This document shows, in pieces, positions 8,257-16,933 of a stretch of 64,000 bases of DNA (the first letter of the stretch is position 1; each line of letters begins with the position of its first letter). Below the pieces are notes generated by a model, which did not search any database, was not told the DNA's origin, and saw nothing but the letters and a program-made list of their open reading frames with translations. A program made the position numbers and the translations under genes. Source of the stretch: Streptomyces endocoffeicus (GTDB lineage: Bacteria; Actinomycetota; Actinomycetes; Streptomycetales; Streptomycetaceae). The stretch is from assembly GCF_016741935.1 (NCBI RefSeq), contig NZ_JAERRG010000015.1, forward strand, positions 186,001 through 250,000, read 5' to 3'.

Positions 8257-9135
8257 TCATGAGGTCGGCTCCGTCCCCGCGATCACCGCGGGCGGCTTCC
8301 GGACCGGCCATGAAGCCGGCCACGCGACGTCGTCGATCGCGAGCCACGGCGCGACGGCCACGGCCGTGGGCGTCAGCCCGGTGAACGCCTTGACCTCGCG
8401 GTGGAGGTGGGACTGGTCGACGTAGCCACTCTCGCCGGCCACCCCGGCGGCGGTGTGACCCGCCGCGAGAAGGTGGGCCGCGTGGTCGAACCGCACCAGT
8501 CGAGCGGCGTGTTTGGGCGCGATGCCGAGCTGGGACCGGAAGCGGGCCGACAGACGCTTGCGGCTCCAGCCGACCTCCTCCGCCAGGCGCTCGACCCGCA
8601 CCCGCCCCCGGCCGGTGAGCGTCCGCCGCCAGGCGTGGGCGACCTCCGGGGCGACGGGCGGGCGAGTGCCCAGCCAACGGCCCAGGATGTCCACCGCGAT
8701 CGCGAACCGCTCGTCCCACGACGCGGCGGCACGCAGCCTGTCCTCGGCTCGCCCGGCGCCGGGACCCCAGAGCTCATCGAGCGATGCCACCGTCCCGCCG
8801 AGTTCGGTCGACGGGCCGAACACCGCGGCCGCCGCGACCGGCTCCAGCCGGATCTGCAGGCACTCGCCCACCCGCCCGCCCGTCCGGACATCGCCGGGGT
8901 GGAGCCCGATGACCACACTTCCGTGCCCGTGCCGGCCGTGTGCGCGGTAGGCGAAGCCCTCTTCCTCGCTCAGGTCGACCAGCAGGGTGACGGACGGGTG
9001 CGCGACCATGGCGATGTCCACCGGCGCGGGGACGCGTTGGCGGAACCCGGCCATGCTGACCCCCGGCAGCCGATCTGACGGGCGCGGGACCGCGACGTCC
9101 ACCGACGCCCAGTCGAATGGTGTCCCTCCCGGCAT
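8257..9135 (-). CDS. AraC family transcriptional regulator
   Basis: A 292-residue regulator with a C-terminal AraC DNA-binding region (about 175-265). Helix-turn-helix 1 is VERLAEEVGWSRKRLSARFRSQLG, and the second helix pair ends GYVDQSHLHREVKAFTGLTP. The N-terminal 150 residues form an uncharacterised sensor region containing RAHGRHGHGSVVIGLHPG. The start is ATG 9135 or the immediately preceding GTG at 9138. It converges on the Rrf2 gene and is followed on the same strand, 19 bp upstream, by the end of an alpha/beta hydrolase gene, which is the only candidate for co-transcription. Confidence 0.9.
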   Translation of the reverse strand: MPGGTPFDWASVDVAVPRPSDRLPGVSMAGFRQRVPAPVDIAMVAHPSVTLLVDLSEEEGFAYRAHGRHGHGSVVIGLHPGDVRTGGRVGECLQIRLEPVAAAAVFGPSTELGGTVASLDELWGPGAGRAEDRLRAAASWDERFAIAVDILGRWLGTRPPVAPEVAHAWRRTLTGRGRVRVERLAEEVGWSRKRLSARFRSQLGIAPKHAARLVRFDHAAHLLAAGHTAAGVAGESGYVDQSHLHREVKAFTGLTPTAVAVAPWLAIDDVAWPASWPVRKPPAVIAGTEPTS

Positions 9136-9154
9136 CACGCGACCAGTCTAGGTC

Positions 9155-9985
9155 TCAGGGCGTCACGGGCGGGGTGTCAACGCCCGTTGCCGCGAAGCCC
9201 AGCAGCAGGGTGCCGGTCGCCTCGGGCTCCTCGAACATGGGCACGTGTCCGACGCCGGGCAGCAGCTCGACCCGCGCGTTCGGCACCGCGTCGTACCGGT
9301 GCGCCGAAGAGGGCTCCCAACGGGGGTCGGCGGCACCGAAGATCACCAGTACGGGGACGTCGAGGGTGGCCAGACGCTCGGGCACGCTCCGCTCGGTGAT
9401 GTACGCGGTGTTCCGGCGCAGCAAGGTCCTGAGCGCGGGGTAGCTGATGCTCCGCATGTCGGCCACCACGTCGTCGGGTACGTCCACCGGGCGGGCGCAC
9501 GTCGCGCTGATTCCCCTCCGGATCGTCGCGTCCGAACGCCTCGGCCACAACAGCGGGCCGAGGGGCGGCGCCATCAGCGCCCGAAGGAGGACCGGCTGCG
9601 GCAGGAGGGCGTCAAGACTCGGGCCGCTGCTGATCAGCGCCAGCGATCTCACCAGGTCGGGACGGTGTTCGGCGAGCGCGGTGGCGGCGTAGCCACCGCT
9701 GGAGTGCCCGACCGCGACCACGGGAGGCAGCCCGAGACCGTCGAGCAGCGCCGCCATCTGACCCGCCTGGGCGGGCACGTCGTACGACGCCGCGGGCGGG
9801 GACTGGCCGCAGCCCGGGAGATCGACCCGGATGACGTGATGGCGGCGGGCGAGTGCCGGGACCACCGGGCCCCAGAAGCCGCCCGAGGCCCCCGATCCAT
9901 GGATGAGCAACAGTGGTGGCCCCTGCCGAGGGCCGTCGTGGACCACATGCATCCCGTGCGAGAGCTCAACGGTGTGTTCACTCAT
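9155..9985 (-). CDS. Alpha/beta fold hydrolase
   Basis: A 276-residue cytoplasmic hydrolase. HGSGASGG forms the oxyanion region, GHSSGG is the nucleophile elbow (Ser), GAADPRWEP is the acid region and GVGHVPMFEEPE carries the catalytic His. The ATG at 9985 (MSEHTVELSHGM) fits the family better than an upstream ATG at 10027; neither has a clear ribosome site. Only 19 bp separate its stop from the start of the AraC gene on the same strand, so the two may form an operon with the hydrolase first. The substrate cannot be told from the sequence. Confidence 0.88.
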   Translation of the reverse strand: MSEHTVELSHGMHVVHDGPRQGPPLLLIHGSGASGGFWGPVVPALARRHHVIRVDLPGCGQSPPAASYDVPAQAGQMAALLDGLGLPPVVAVGHSSGGYAATALAEHRPDLVRSLALISSGPSLDALLPQPVLLRALMAPPLGPLLWPRRSDATIRRGISATCARPVDVPDDVVADMRSISYPALRTLLRRNTAYITERSVPERLATLDVPVLVIFGAADPRWEPSSAHRYDAVPNARVELLPGVGHVPMFEEPEATGTLLLGFAATGVDTPPVTP

Positions 9986-10265
9986 GCAGGGATGGTGCAG
10001 GAGCGGCCGGCTGCCGGTCTTGTACATATGTCGTCGTGGCCGTGACAGCCGCGACCGGTATCGAGTACCGGGCTACCGCAGCCCCGGATCCGGCGGCGGA
10101 GCCACAACCGCCACTGCCGATGTCACACGCGACGAGGAGCCTGCCGACATCCTCCGGACGGAACAGGCCACCGCAGGCCTGGGCGACGGATATCAGCCCG
10201 GCGTCGGCGGTCGGCTTCGGAGCCTCGGATTCGTCGCCGCCGCTGCCACAGCCGGGGACGGCACC

Positions 10266-11189
10266 CTACAAGGCCGGAAGGCCATCGCCCCCGTCCGGCT
10301 CGGACATGGCCGCGCGGCGCAGATGTTCGGCGAGTGCCGCGGTGGCGGTGGATGAGGTCCGGGCCTTCGTGCCCCAGGCCAGGAGATGACGGCGGCGTGC
10401 CCACGGATCGCGGAGGTCGCACACGTCGAGCGGATGGTACGGGGCGATGGCACGGCGTGGCACGACGGCGAGTCCGACCCCGGCGGCCGCGAGGGAGACC
10501 AGGGTGTTGAGGTGGGCGACGGTGGTGCGGTAGCGCACCGCCGGAGCGTGCGGTCCGAGGTTCTTCTCGATCGAGCGGCGCAGCGAGGAACCGGAGTCGA
10601 GCCCCACGAGCGGATGCTCGGCCACCTCGCTGTAGGTCACCTCGGTGCGCCCCGCGAGGATCCCGCCGCACTGGCCGATCACCACCAGCGAGTCGTCGCC
10701 GAGGGGCTCCATGGTGAGACCGCAGTCGCGGGCCTCGCGGTCGAGGACGACGCCCAGGTCCGCCTCGCCGTCGGCGAGCATCCGCACGGTCCGTGGGGTG
10801 CGGCTCTCGGACACCTCGACGTCGACGTCCGGGTGTGCGCGGAGGAACGAGACCAGGGCCCGTGGCACCAGCCGGTGCATCGCGGAGCCACCGCCCAGCA
10901 GGGTCAGCGGGGCGGTCGGCGGCCGGGCGTAGCTCGCCACGGCGCTCTCCAGGCGCGCCGTCTGGTCGAGCACGTCCCGTGCGTGGCGGGCCAGTGCCGT
11001 TCCCGCCGGGGTGGGGCGCACGCCCCGCCGTCCGCGGATCAGCAGGTCCACGCCCGCGTGATGCTCGAGCGAGCGCACCCGCGCACTGGCCGACGGGAGG
11101 CTCAGATGCATCCGGCGAGCGCCCGCCGTGATCGAGCCCTCCGCCACGATGTGAAGGAAGAGCCGCAGGTCGTCCAGGTCATACCGCAC
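10266..11189 (-). CDS. LysR family transcriptional regulator
   Basis: A 307-residue LysR regulator. The helix-turn-helix is at about 1-62 (DLDDLRLFLHIVAEGSITAGARRMHLSLPSASARVRSLE) and the effector domain at about 90-295. It starts at GTG 11189, giving MRYDLDDLRLF; the open frame continues far upstream, but that part is not protein-like. It is divergent from a TauE/SafE permease gene only 84 bp away. LysR regulators usually control the adjacent divergent gene, so an anion or sulfur-compound signal is plausible, though not shown. Confidence 0.9.
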   Translation of the reverse strand: MRYDLDDLRLFLHIVAEGSITAGARRMHLSLPSASARVRSLEHHAGVDLLIRGRRGVRPTPAGTALARHARDVLDQTARLESAVASYARPPTAPLTLLGGGSAMHRLVPRALVSFLRAHPDVDVEVSESRTPRTVRMLADGEADLGVVLDREARDCGLTMEPLGDDSLVVIGQCGGILAGRTEVTYSEVAEHPLVGLDSGSSLRRSIEKNLGPHAPAVRYRTTVAHLNTLVSLAAAGVGLAVVPRRAIAPYHPLDVCDLRDPWARRRHLLAWGTKARTSSTATAALAEHLRRAAMSEPDGGDGLPAL

Positions 11190-11273
11190 CCTGATGAGCC
11201 TAAGGCAGAGCCTTGGGCCGGCTACGCGGATCACGCATTGTGGGCCCACGGGCCATGGGGCGATGCTCGGCGG

Positions 11274-12035
11274 ATGTCGGAGACAGTGCTTGTTCTGCTG
11301 GCGGGTGTGGCCGCCGGGGCGTTGAACGCCATCGGGGGCGGTGGCACGTTCGTGGCGCTCCCCGCCCTGGTGGCGGCCGGCCTGTCCCCCGTGACGGCGA
11401 ACGCGTCCTCGACCGTGGCGCTCGTCCCCGGGAGCGTGGCGAGCGCGTGGGTGTACCGGCGCGATCTGGCCCCGGTCGGGGACACGTCCACGCGGGCCCT
11501 GACGGCGGTCAGTGTGATCGGTGGCGGGCTCGGTGCCGGTCTGCTGCTGGCGCTGCCCGCGGTGTCGTTCGACGCCGCGGTGCCCTGGCTGCTCGCCTTC
11601 GCCACGGTGGTCCTCGCCTTCGGGCGCCGCGTCTCCCGCGCGGTGAGCGAGGCGAGGGGCCATGCGGTCGGCATGAGCCCCCGGGCCGTCCTGGCCGGCC
11701 AGTTCCTCCTCGCCGTGTACGGCGGATACTTCGGCGGTGCCGTAGGCATCATGATGCTGGCCGTGTGGAGCATCGGCCTCGGCCTCGACACCTCGACCGG
11801 CAACCCGATGCGGGTCGTCCAGATCACGGCCATCTACCTCAGCGCGACCGGGCTGTTCCTTCTCGCCTCGGACGCGCTGGGCGCACCGCGTCTGCTCGCC
11901 GCCATGCTCGTCGGGGCGGTGGCCGGTGGTGTGGCCGGAGCGCGGATCGCCCGCCGTCTGCCCGCGTGGCTGCTGCGGGGCGTCATTCTGACCACCGCCG
12001 TGACCATGACGGTCCTGTATTTCCTGCGTGGCTGA
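11274..12035 (+). CDS. TauE/SafE family sulfite/anion exporter
   Basis: A 253-residue integral membrane protein with about eight hydrophobic segments. It has the two family repeats, each with a GGGG/GxxGG signature: NAIGGGGTFVALPAL near residue 16 and YGGYFGGAVGIMMLA near 145. Members move small anions such as sulfite, sulfoacetate or related organosulfonates across the cytoplasmic membrane. It is divergent from a LysR regulator that probably controls it. It converges on the beta-lactamase gene with only 17 bp between stops. The substrate is inferred from the family only. Confidence 0.88.
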   Translation: MSETVLVLLAGVAAGALNAIGGGGTFVALPALVAAGLSPVTANASSTVALVPGSVASAWVYRRDLAPVGDTSTRALTAVSVIGGGLGAGLLLALPAVSFDAAVPWLLAFATVVLAFGRRVSRAVSEARGHAVGMSPRAVLAGQFLLAVYGGYFGGAVGIMMLAVWSIGLGLDTSTGNPMRVVQITAIYLSATGLFLLASDALGAPRLLAAMLVGAVAGGVAGARIARRLPAWLLRGVILTTAVTMTVLYFLRG

Positions 12036-12052
12036 GGACTTGACCGACCGCG

Positions 12053-13009
12053 TTACGACATCGTGTCGGCCACCACCGACGCCGCGTCCGCGATCAGCTT
12101 GTTGTCGAACGGGGTGTCCTTGTCACCGCGGTACGACATGATCGCCATGACGAGGGGAGCGGCGTCGGGCCGCCACACCACGGCGATGTCGTTGCGGGCG
12201 CCGTAGTAGCTGCCGCTTCCGGTCTTGTCGCCGACCTGCCAGCCCTTGGGCATTCCGGCCCTGATGAGCTCGTCCCCGGTGGTGTTGGTCCGCAGCCACT
12301 TCGTGAGCTGCGCGCGCTCTCCCTCGCCGAGGACATCGCCGAGGACGAACGCGCGCAGGTCCTTGGCCATCGCCCGCGGGGTGGTGGTGTCATGTGTCTC
12401 GCCAGGTACCCATCGGCTCAACTCCGGCTCGTGACGCTCCATTTGGATGACGTCGTCACCCAGCTTCTCGAGGATGGCGTCGAGGCCCTTGGGTCCGCCG
12501 AGCTGGTCGAAGAGCAGATTGGCCGCGGTGTTGTCGCTGTAGCGGACGGCGGCGTCGCACAGCGCGCTCAGGCTCATCCCGGTGTCCACGTGCTTCTCGG
12601 TCACGGGGGAGTTGTCGACCAGGTCGTCCTTGGAGTACCGGATCACCCGGTCCAGCCCGCTCAGCTTGTACTTCCGCAGCACGGCACCGGCCTCCAGCGC
12701 CTTGAACGTGGAGGCGAACGCGAACCGTTCGCCATCGCGGTACGCCACCTCGTGTCCGGTGCCGGTGTCGATCGCGTAGACCCCCAGGTGCGCGTCGTAG
12801 GAGCGCTCCAGCTTCTTGAACGCGCCGGTGACCGCCTTCGTGTCCGCGCCCGTGCTCGCCGTACTCGCCCTCTCGGCGGAGATGGACGAGGAACTCGACG
12901 GCTCCGACGCGTCGGAGGAATCCCCTTCGCTACAGGCCGTCAGCGGGACGAGCAGCGCGAGCGTGGCGAGCGCGCTGACAGCGGTGTGCCGGGCACGGGT
13001 GAATCGCAT
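12053..13009 (-). CDS. blaL: Class A beta-lactamase lipoprotein
   Basis: A 318-residue class A serine beta-lactamase. A lipoprotein signal ends in the lipobox LTAC (Cys26), followed by a Ser/Ala-rich linker (about 27-55), so the enzyme is probably membrane-anchored. Active-site motifs are STFK (100-103), SDN (158-160), the omega-loop EPELS with the Glu166 equivalent at 194, and KTGSG (262-266). The Asn170 equivalent is Ser. The ATG has GGAGG 8 bases upstream. It is divergent from a LysR gene and a penicillin-fold gene whose order and type match blaL-blaA-blaB of Streptomyces cacaoi, where blaA and blaB are required for induction of blaL. Beta-lactam-inducible expression is therefore expected. 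Confidence 0.94.
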   Translation of the reverse strand: MRFTRARHTAVSALATLALLVPLTACSEGDSSDASEPSSSSSISAERASTASTGADTKAVTGAFKKLERSYDAHLGVYAIDTGTGHEVAYRDGERFAFASTFKALEAGAVLRKYKLSGLDRVIRYSKDDLVDNSPVTEKHVDTGMSLSALCDAAVRYSDNTAANLLFDQLGGPKGLDAILEKLGDDVIQMERHEPELSRWVPGETHDTTTPRAMAKDLRAFVLGDVLGEGERAQLTKWLRTNTTGDELIRAGMPKGWQVGDKTGSGSYYGARNDIAVVWRPDAAPLVMAIMSYRGDKDTPFDNKLIADAASVVADTMS

Positions 13010-13154
13010 GGTCCGAACCTCCGGTTGGGTCCCCGTCGCGCGGGGCGCACACGGGATGGAATGACCGGGCCCCGCCTCCGGGGCGTGGTCATGGCGTTGG
13101 GATCACCCTCGCCGTCGGGCGGCTATGCGGTCCAATACGCTCATGCGCTTCTTC

Positions 13155-13169
13155 ATGCCGATCTGGCAT
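13155..13169. promoter_or_regulatory. LysR-type T-N11-A operator between blaL and blaA
   Basis: ATGCC-GATCT-GGCAT is a 15-bp interrupted palindrome with T13156 and A13168 separated by exactly 11 bases, the LysR-box geometry. It lies 12 bp upstream of the blaA start and 145 bp from the blaL start, where BlaA would bind to control itself and, with further sites, the divergent beta-lactamase gene. Confidence 0.7.
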
Positions 13170-13180
13170 AGAGTGCGGCT

Positions 13181-14098
13181 GTGGATCTGGTGGGAGTGTG
13201 CCGGGCGTTCGTCAGCGTGAGCGAGCGGGGAAGTTTCACCGTCGGGGCGGCCGCCGCCCGGATGTCGCAGTCGGTGGCCAGCCGTCGCGTGGCCGCCCTG
13301 GAGGAGCGCTTCGGGGAGCAGCTCTTCGAGCGCACCTCGCGGCGGGCCGTCCTCACCCCGTTCGGGCGGGAGATGCTGCCGGTGGCCAGACAGCTCGTAC
13401 AGGCGGCCGATGTGCTGCTGCACGAGGCGGAGGCGGCCAAGCGCAAGCCGTGGCGGCTCGCGGTGCCCGGCATCTGCTCCACGGCCGGACTCGCCCACCT
13501 CGTCGCCGAGGCGCGAGGGCACGGCGTCACCCTCGATCTCCGCGTGGCGGCGCCCGCGCGGCGCCTGGAGCTCATCCACGCACAGCAGGTGCGGGCCGCC
13601 CTGCTCGCGGTGCCCGCGGACGAGGCCACGTGGTCGGTGCCGCTCGGGCTCGCCGGAGTGCGGGATCCCGGTGTGCGGCGGGTCTATCTGGAGACGTTGC
13701 GCGTCGGCCGGTCCGCTCGGGGCCCGGCCCGCCGGATATGGATCCAGCCGGAGGACGATGTGCCGCACATCCGCGACCCGCTCACCCGGCTGCGCGACGC
13801 GGTCGGTCTGCGGCCCGCGCAGCTCGTGGCCGCCGCCGATCTGACGACCGCCGCCGCCGAAGTCCTCTGCACCAGCGACCTGTTGCTGTGCTCTCCCGCC
13901 CAGGCGGAAGAACTCGCCCTGAAGTGGCGGCCGATTGGTGAGATCGCGCTCAGCCGGGGGTTCGCCCTCGCCGCCGCCGCGGACGGCAATCCCCAGCACC
14001 TCGAAGGGCGCCTGGGTGGCGCCATCGCCCGCTGCCTCGGCGCGGGGGCCGAGGAATCTCGCACACTGGCGGGCACCGTGGAAGGAGCCGGGGCATGA
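13181..14098 (+). CDS. blaA: LysR family activator of the beta-lactamase gene (BlaA-like)
   Basis: A 305-residue LysR-type regulator beginning MDLVGVCRAFVSVSERGSFTVGAAAARMSQSVASRRVAALE, which includes the helix-turn-helix. The effector domain follows from about residue 85. The GTG start lies just after a T-N11-A palindrome. The stop overlaps the start of the next gene (ATGA at 14095-14098), showing translational coupling. Its position, divergent from a class A beta-lactamase and coupled to a BlaB-like gene, matches the S. cacaoi blaA/blaB arrangement, so I assign it as BlaA. The identity of the effector is not resolved for this family. Confidence 0.88.
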   Translation: MDLVGVCRAFVSVSERGSFTVGAAAARMSQSVASRRVAALEERFGEQLFERTSRRAVLTPFGREMLPVARQLVQAADVLLHEAEAAKRKPWRLAVPGICSTAGLAHLVAEARGHGVTLDLRVAAPARRLELIHAQQVRAALLAVPADEATWSVPLGLAGVRDPGVRRVYLETLRVGRSARGPARRIWIQPEDDVPHIRDPLTRLRDAVGLRPAQLVAAADLTTAAAEVLCTSDLLLCSPAQAEELALKWRPIGEIALSRGFALAAAADGNPQHLEGRLGGAIARCLGAGAEESRTLAGTVEGAGA

Positions 14099-14997
14099 GC
14101 ACCGAGGCACTGCTGAGCGATCTGCGCGGACAGTTGCGCGACGGCGGTCTGCACGGCTGTCTGCTCGTACGGGACCTCCACACGGGGGACGAGGTGGGGA
14201 TCGACCCGGACACCCAGCTGCCCTCCGCCTCCCTGGTCAAGGTCCCGCTCGCACTGGCCACGCTGGAGCGCGTCCGGCGTGGCGAACTCGACGGAGCCAC
14301 GATGCTCGATGTGCCACCAGGGCGGATCACCACGCCCGGTCCCACCGGGCTGAGCCGGTTCCGCCACCCCGTCCGGATCGCGGTCGACGATCTGCTCTAT
14401 CTGAGCACCTGTGTGAGCGACGGAACGGCGGCCGACGCGCTGTTCGACCTCACCCCGCCCGCCCAGGTGGCCGAGATCCTCCATGAGCTCGGGCTGCGTG
14501 GCATCACCGTCCGGCACGGTATGCGCGAACTGAGCGAAACCCCCGTGGAGCGCTTCGATGCCGCACAGGTGCATCTCGCCCACGCCCTCGCCATCGACGC
14601 CGGCACCAGCGGCCGCGGCCATCGGGTGCCGCAACTCGACACCACCCGAGCCAACACCGGCAGCGCACGCGCCTGGGTGGAACTGCTCCAGGCCCTGTGG
14701 ACACCGTCGAAAATCCACCCCGAAGTGGCGCTGCGCGTACGCGACCTCATGGCCCACAACGTGCTGCGGCACCGACTCGCCCCGGACTTCAGCTCCGACG
14801 CCACCACCTGGTCCTCCAAGACCGGCACCCTCCTCAACCTCCGCCATGAGATCGGGATCGTCGAGCACTCCGACGGCCAGGTGTTCGCCGTCGCCGCGCT
14901 CACCGAGTCGCTGGTGCCCGCCAATGTCCAGCCCGGCGCCGAGGCCCTGATGGCGCAGGTGGCCCGCACTCTGCGGGACCACCTCCGGCAGCTCTAG
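14095..14997 (+). CDS. blaB: Cytoplasmic penicillin-fold regulatory protein (BlaB-like)
   Basis: A 300-residue protein with the class A beta-lactamase fold but no signal peptide. The three motifs are SLVK (46-49), SDG (108-110, Asn replaced by Gly) and KTG (242-244). There is no convincing Glu166-type omega loop. In S. cacaoi, BlaB is a serine penicillin-recognising-type protein needed, with BlaA, for induction of the lactamase, though it is not itself a lactamase. This copy has the same features: missing export signal, altered second motif, and a 4-base overlap with the LysR gene. It probably senses or processes an intracellular signal such as a muropeptide; that last step is inference. An aminohydrolase function is an alternative. 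Confidence 0.85.
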   Translation: MSTEALLSDLRGQLRDGGLHGCLLVRDLHTGDEVGIDPDTQLPSASLVKVPLALATLERVRRGELDGATMLDVPPGRITTPGPTGLSRFRHPVRIAVDDLLYLSTCVSDGTAADALFDLTPPAQVAEILHELGLRGITVRHGMRELSETPVERFDAAQVHLAHALAIDAGTSGRGHRVPQLDTTRANTGSARAWVELLQALWTPSKIHPEVALRVRDLMAHNVLRHRLAPDFSSDATTWSSKTGTLLNLRHEIGIVEHSDGQVFAVAALTESLVPANVQPGAEALMAQVARTLRDHLRQL

Positions 14998-15019
14998 GGC
15001 CCTTCTGACGGAGGGCGGC

Positions 15020-15041
15020 GACCGGCCCGGGGCGGCCGGTC
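15020..15041. terminator. 8-bp hairpin between convergent blaB and hydrolase genes
   Basis: GACCGGCC (15020-15027) pairs with GGCCGGTC (15034-15041) across a 6-base loop, 23 bases after the blaB stop and 22 bases after the stop of the convergent dienelactone hydrolase gene. Confidence 0.65.
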
Positions 15042-15062
15042 ACCGGCCATGGCCCACCACGG

Positions 15063-15818
15063 TCAGAGAGTGCGGCCGAAGAGGTCGAGCAGGGCCGCCC
15101 AGTGGCGTTCGGCGGCCTCGGCGTCGTAGGCGGAGGTGTCGGCCTGGGTGTAGCCGTGCTGAGCGCCCGGGTAGACCTCGGTGCGGTGGCGGACACCGGC
15201 CTCGTTGAGGGCCTTGTCCAGGCGCTCGATCTGCTCGGGGGGAAGGGCGTGGTCCTGGTCCGCGTGTCCGAAGTACAGCTCGGCGGTGACCTGTCCGGCC
15301 ACCGTGTGCGGGCTGTCCGGCGCCTCCGTGGCCAGGAAGGCACCGTGGAAACCGGCCGCCGCGGCGACACGACCGGGGTGTGTTCCGGCGGTCCGCAGGG
15401 CAAGACCGGCGCCCAGGCAGTAGCCGGTGATGCCCACGGGCCCGTCGGTGGCCTGCGCGCAGGAGGCCAGCCAGTCGAGATAGGTGCCGGCGTCGCGCAT
15501 GGCACGCTCGGGGGTGAGCTCCTGCGCCATCGGGGCGATGTGCTCGAAGACCGCCGAACGCGCCGTCGGGTCGAGGAACTCGGGCAAGTCCACCACGGGA
15601 GCGCGCCCGTGGCGGTAGAACACGTTGGGCACCAGCACGGTGTAACCGGCCGCGGCCAGCCGGTCGGCCATCCCGCGCAGATGGGGCCGGAGGCCGAACG
15701 CGTCCATGTACAGCAGAACGGCCGGGTGGCGGTCGGTGTCGTCGGGGTGGACCAAGTAGGCATCGGCGATGCCGTCCTGGGTGGGGATGTCCACGGCTGT
15801 TCCGCGCACTGCGGCCAT
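15063..15818 (-). CDS. Dienelactone hydrolase family protein
   Basis: A 251-residue cytoplasmic alpha/beta hydrolase of the dienelactone hydrolase type. The nucleophile is Cys134 in GYCLGAG, as in true dienelactone hydrolases. The acid lies in HADQDHALP and the His in PGAQHGYTQ. The family opens lactones in chlorocatechol and related ring-cleavage pathways, but many Streptomyces members have unknown substrates and no pathway neighbours, as here. ATG 15818 follows GGAAAGGA. The open frame runs 51 codons further upstream without similarity. Confidence 0.9.
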   Translation of the reverse strand: MAAVRGTAVDIPTQDGIADAYLVHPDDTDRHPAVLLYMDAFGLRPHLRGMADRLAAAGYTVLVPNVFYRHGRAPVVDLPEFLDPTARSAVFEHIAPMAQELTPERAMRDAGTYLDWLASCAQATDGPVGITGYCLGAGLALRTAGTHPGRVAAAAGFHGAFLATEAPDSPHTVAGQVTAELYFGHADQDHALPPEQIERLDKALNEAGVRHRTEVYPGAQHGYTQADTSAYDAEAAERHWAALLDLFGRTL

Positions 15819-15993
15819 GTGGGGGGTTCCTTTCCTCGATGCGTACCGGACGGCGCGCGAGCACCGCCGAGCAAGATCTCCGGCCTCTCCGGCGGATTGT
15901 GCCACTCGCCGCCGGCGCGTCGGACGCCACGCTCGCCGATGGCCGATTCGCTCCCTCCCCGGAAGCGCCACTCGGGCAGAGCGGGTCCGCTGC

Positions 15994-16037
15994 CGGGGCT
16001 TCGCCCCCGGACCCCGGGGTCCGGGGGCGAAGCCCCG
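15994..16037. terminator. 44-bp perfect palindrome (22-bp arms, no loop)
   Basis: The left arm 15994-16015 begins CGGGGCTTCGCCCCCGGACC and is the exact reverse complement of 16016-16037. It lies about 75 bp after the exonuclease stop on the minus strand, in a 293-bp gap. It belongs to the class of GGCTTCGCC-containing palindromes common between actinomycete genes, and can act as a terminator or as a cruciform-forming element. Confidence 0.85.
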
Positions 16038-16111
16038 CTGTCCAGCCCCTCAGGGGGCACCTCCCAGCGGTGAACAGCCCGCCGCAGGCGTCAAGATCCG
16101 CCGGTCGGCCC

Positions 16112-16720
16112 CTAGAGGCACCCCTCGGGCAGGGCGGCCCCACCGGCGCAGACGTGTCCGATCGCCGCGGCGATCGAATAGCAGTCGAAGAGCGCCGAAT
16201 GCTCCTTGCCGGCCGCGGGTTTGGGCAGGCCGAGCGCTTCCCACAGCCGACCGGAATTGGCCGGGGCCGTTGTCGGCGCGATGGTGTTCAGCCATGGCCG
16301 GATGTTCAGGAAGGGGGTGGTGAGAAAGCCGTTCTTGACCTCCTCGCCGCGGGCCCGGGCCCATCCCACGTTCTCCCCGAGGACGACCATGTCATTGCCG
16401 TAGGAGAGGGCGGACTGCCCCCGGCAGAAGGCCAGGAAGTCGCCGATCGCCTCGGCGGGGGCGACTCCCTCGCGGTCCACGGTCCGCTGGTCGATGCCTG
16501 TGAGGCCGGTGAAGAACGGCGACAGCCGAGGATTGACCACCGGTCTGACCAGCGCTTCGTATTCCTCGACAACGGAGTGGGCGGCGGGGGAGGAGCCGGT
16601 GCTGATGCGCAGCGCGCCGATCTGGACGATTTCGCGAAGCTGCCCCGGTTCCGACCAGTCCTGCTCGAGCGCTCCCGGCCATGTGGTGAACTCAAGGTCG
16701 AACACGACAAACGTCGACAA
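16112..16720 (-). CDS. DEDDh-type 3'-5' exonuclease domain protein
   Basis: A 202-residue protein of the DnaQ-like exonuclease fold. Metal ligands are visible in FVVFDLEF (Asp-x-Glu at about 8 and 10), an Asp in SYGNDMVV, and the closing EHSALFDCYSIA (His-x4-Asp). It resembles the ERI-1/KapD-like branch that trims RNA or DNA 3' ends. The start is a TTG at 16720 (MSTFVVFDLEFTTW), because AGGAGA lies 5-7 bases upstream and the family begins directly before the first motif; a more distal start adds 18 unlikely residues. It stands alone, divergent from the arabinofuranosidase gene. The cellular role is unknown. Confidence 0.85.
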   Translation of the reverse strand: MSTFVVFDLEFTTWPGALEQDWSEPGQLREIVQIGALRISTGSSPAAHSVVEEYEALVRPVVNPRLSPFFTGLTGIDQRTVDREGVAPAEAIGDFLAFCRGQSALSYGNDMVVLGENVGWARARGEEVKNGFLTTPFLNIRPWLNTIAPTTAPANSGRLWEALGLPKPAAGKEHSALFDCYSIAAAIGHVCAGGAALPEGCL

Positions 16721-16801
16721 ACGGTCTCTCCTCGAAATGCAATGGGGGCGAATGAACCGTACGAGTCGCCGCACAGGAGGCTACTCCTCCGTGCGCGGCC
16801 A

Positions 16802-16830
16802 TTGACGCCGACGGTCGCCAGTCCTACCGT
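16802..16830 (+). promoter_or_regulatory. Candidate promoter of the arabinofuranosidase gene
   Basis: TTGACG at 16802-16807 and TACCGT at 16825-16830 are separated by 17 bases, a good match to the housekeeping consensus of streptomycetes. A 5' leader of about 95 bases would follow, containing GTTCGAT (16834-16840) mirrored by ATCGAAC (16862-16868). Confidence 0.45.
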
Positions 16831-16933
16831 CAGGTTCGATTTCACGGTCAACGTACGAAATATCGAACAAGCAATGACATGGCCCTGACATTCACACTCT
16901 GGCATTCACACAGACACGAGGAAGGGCACCACC

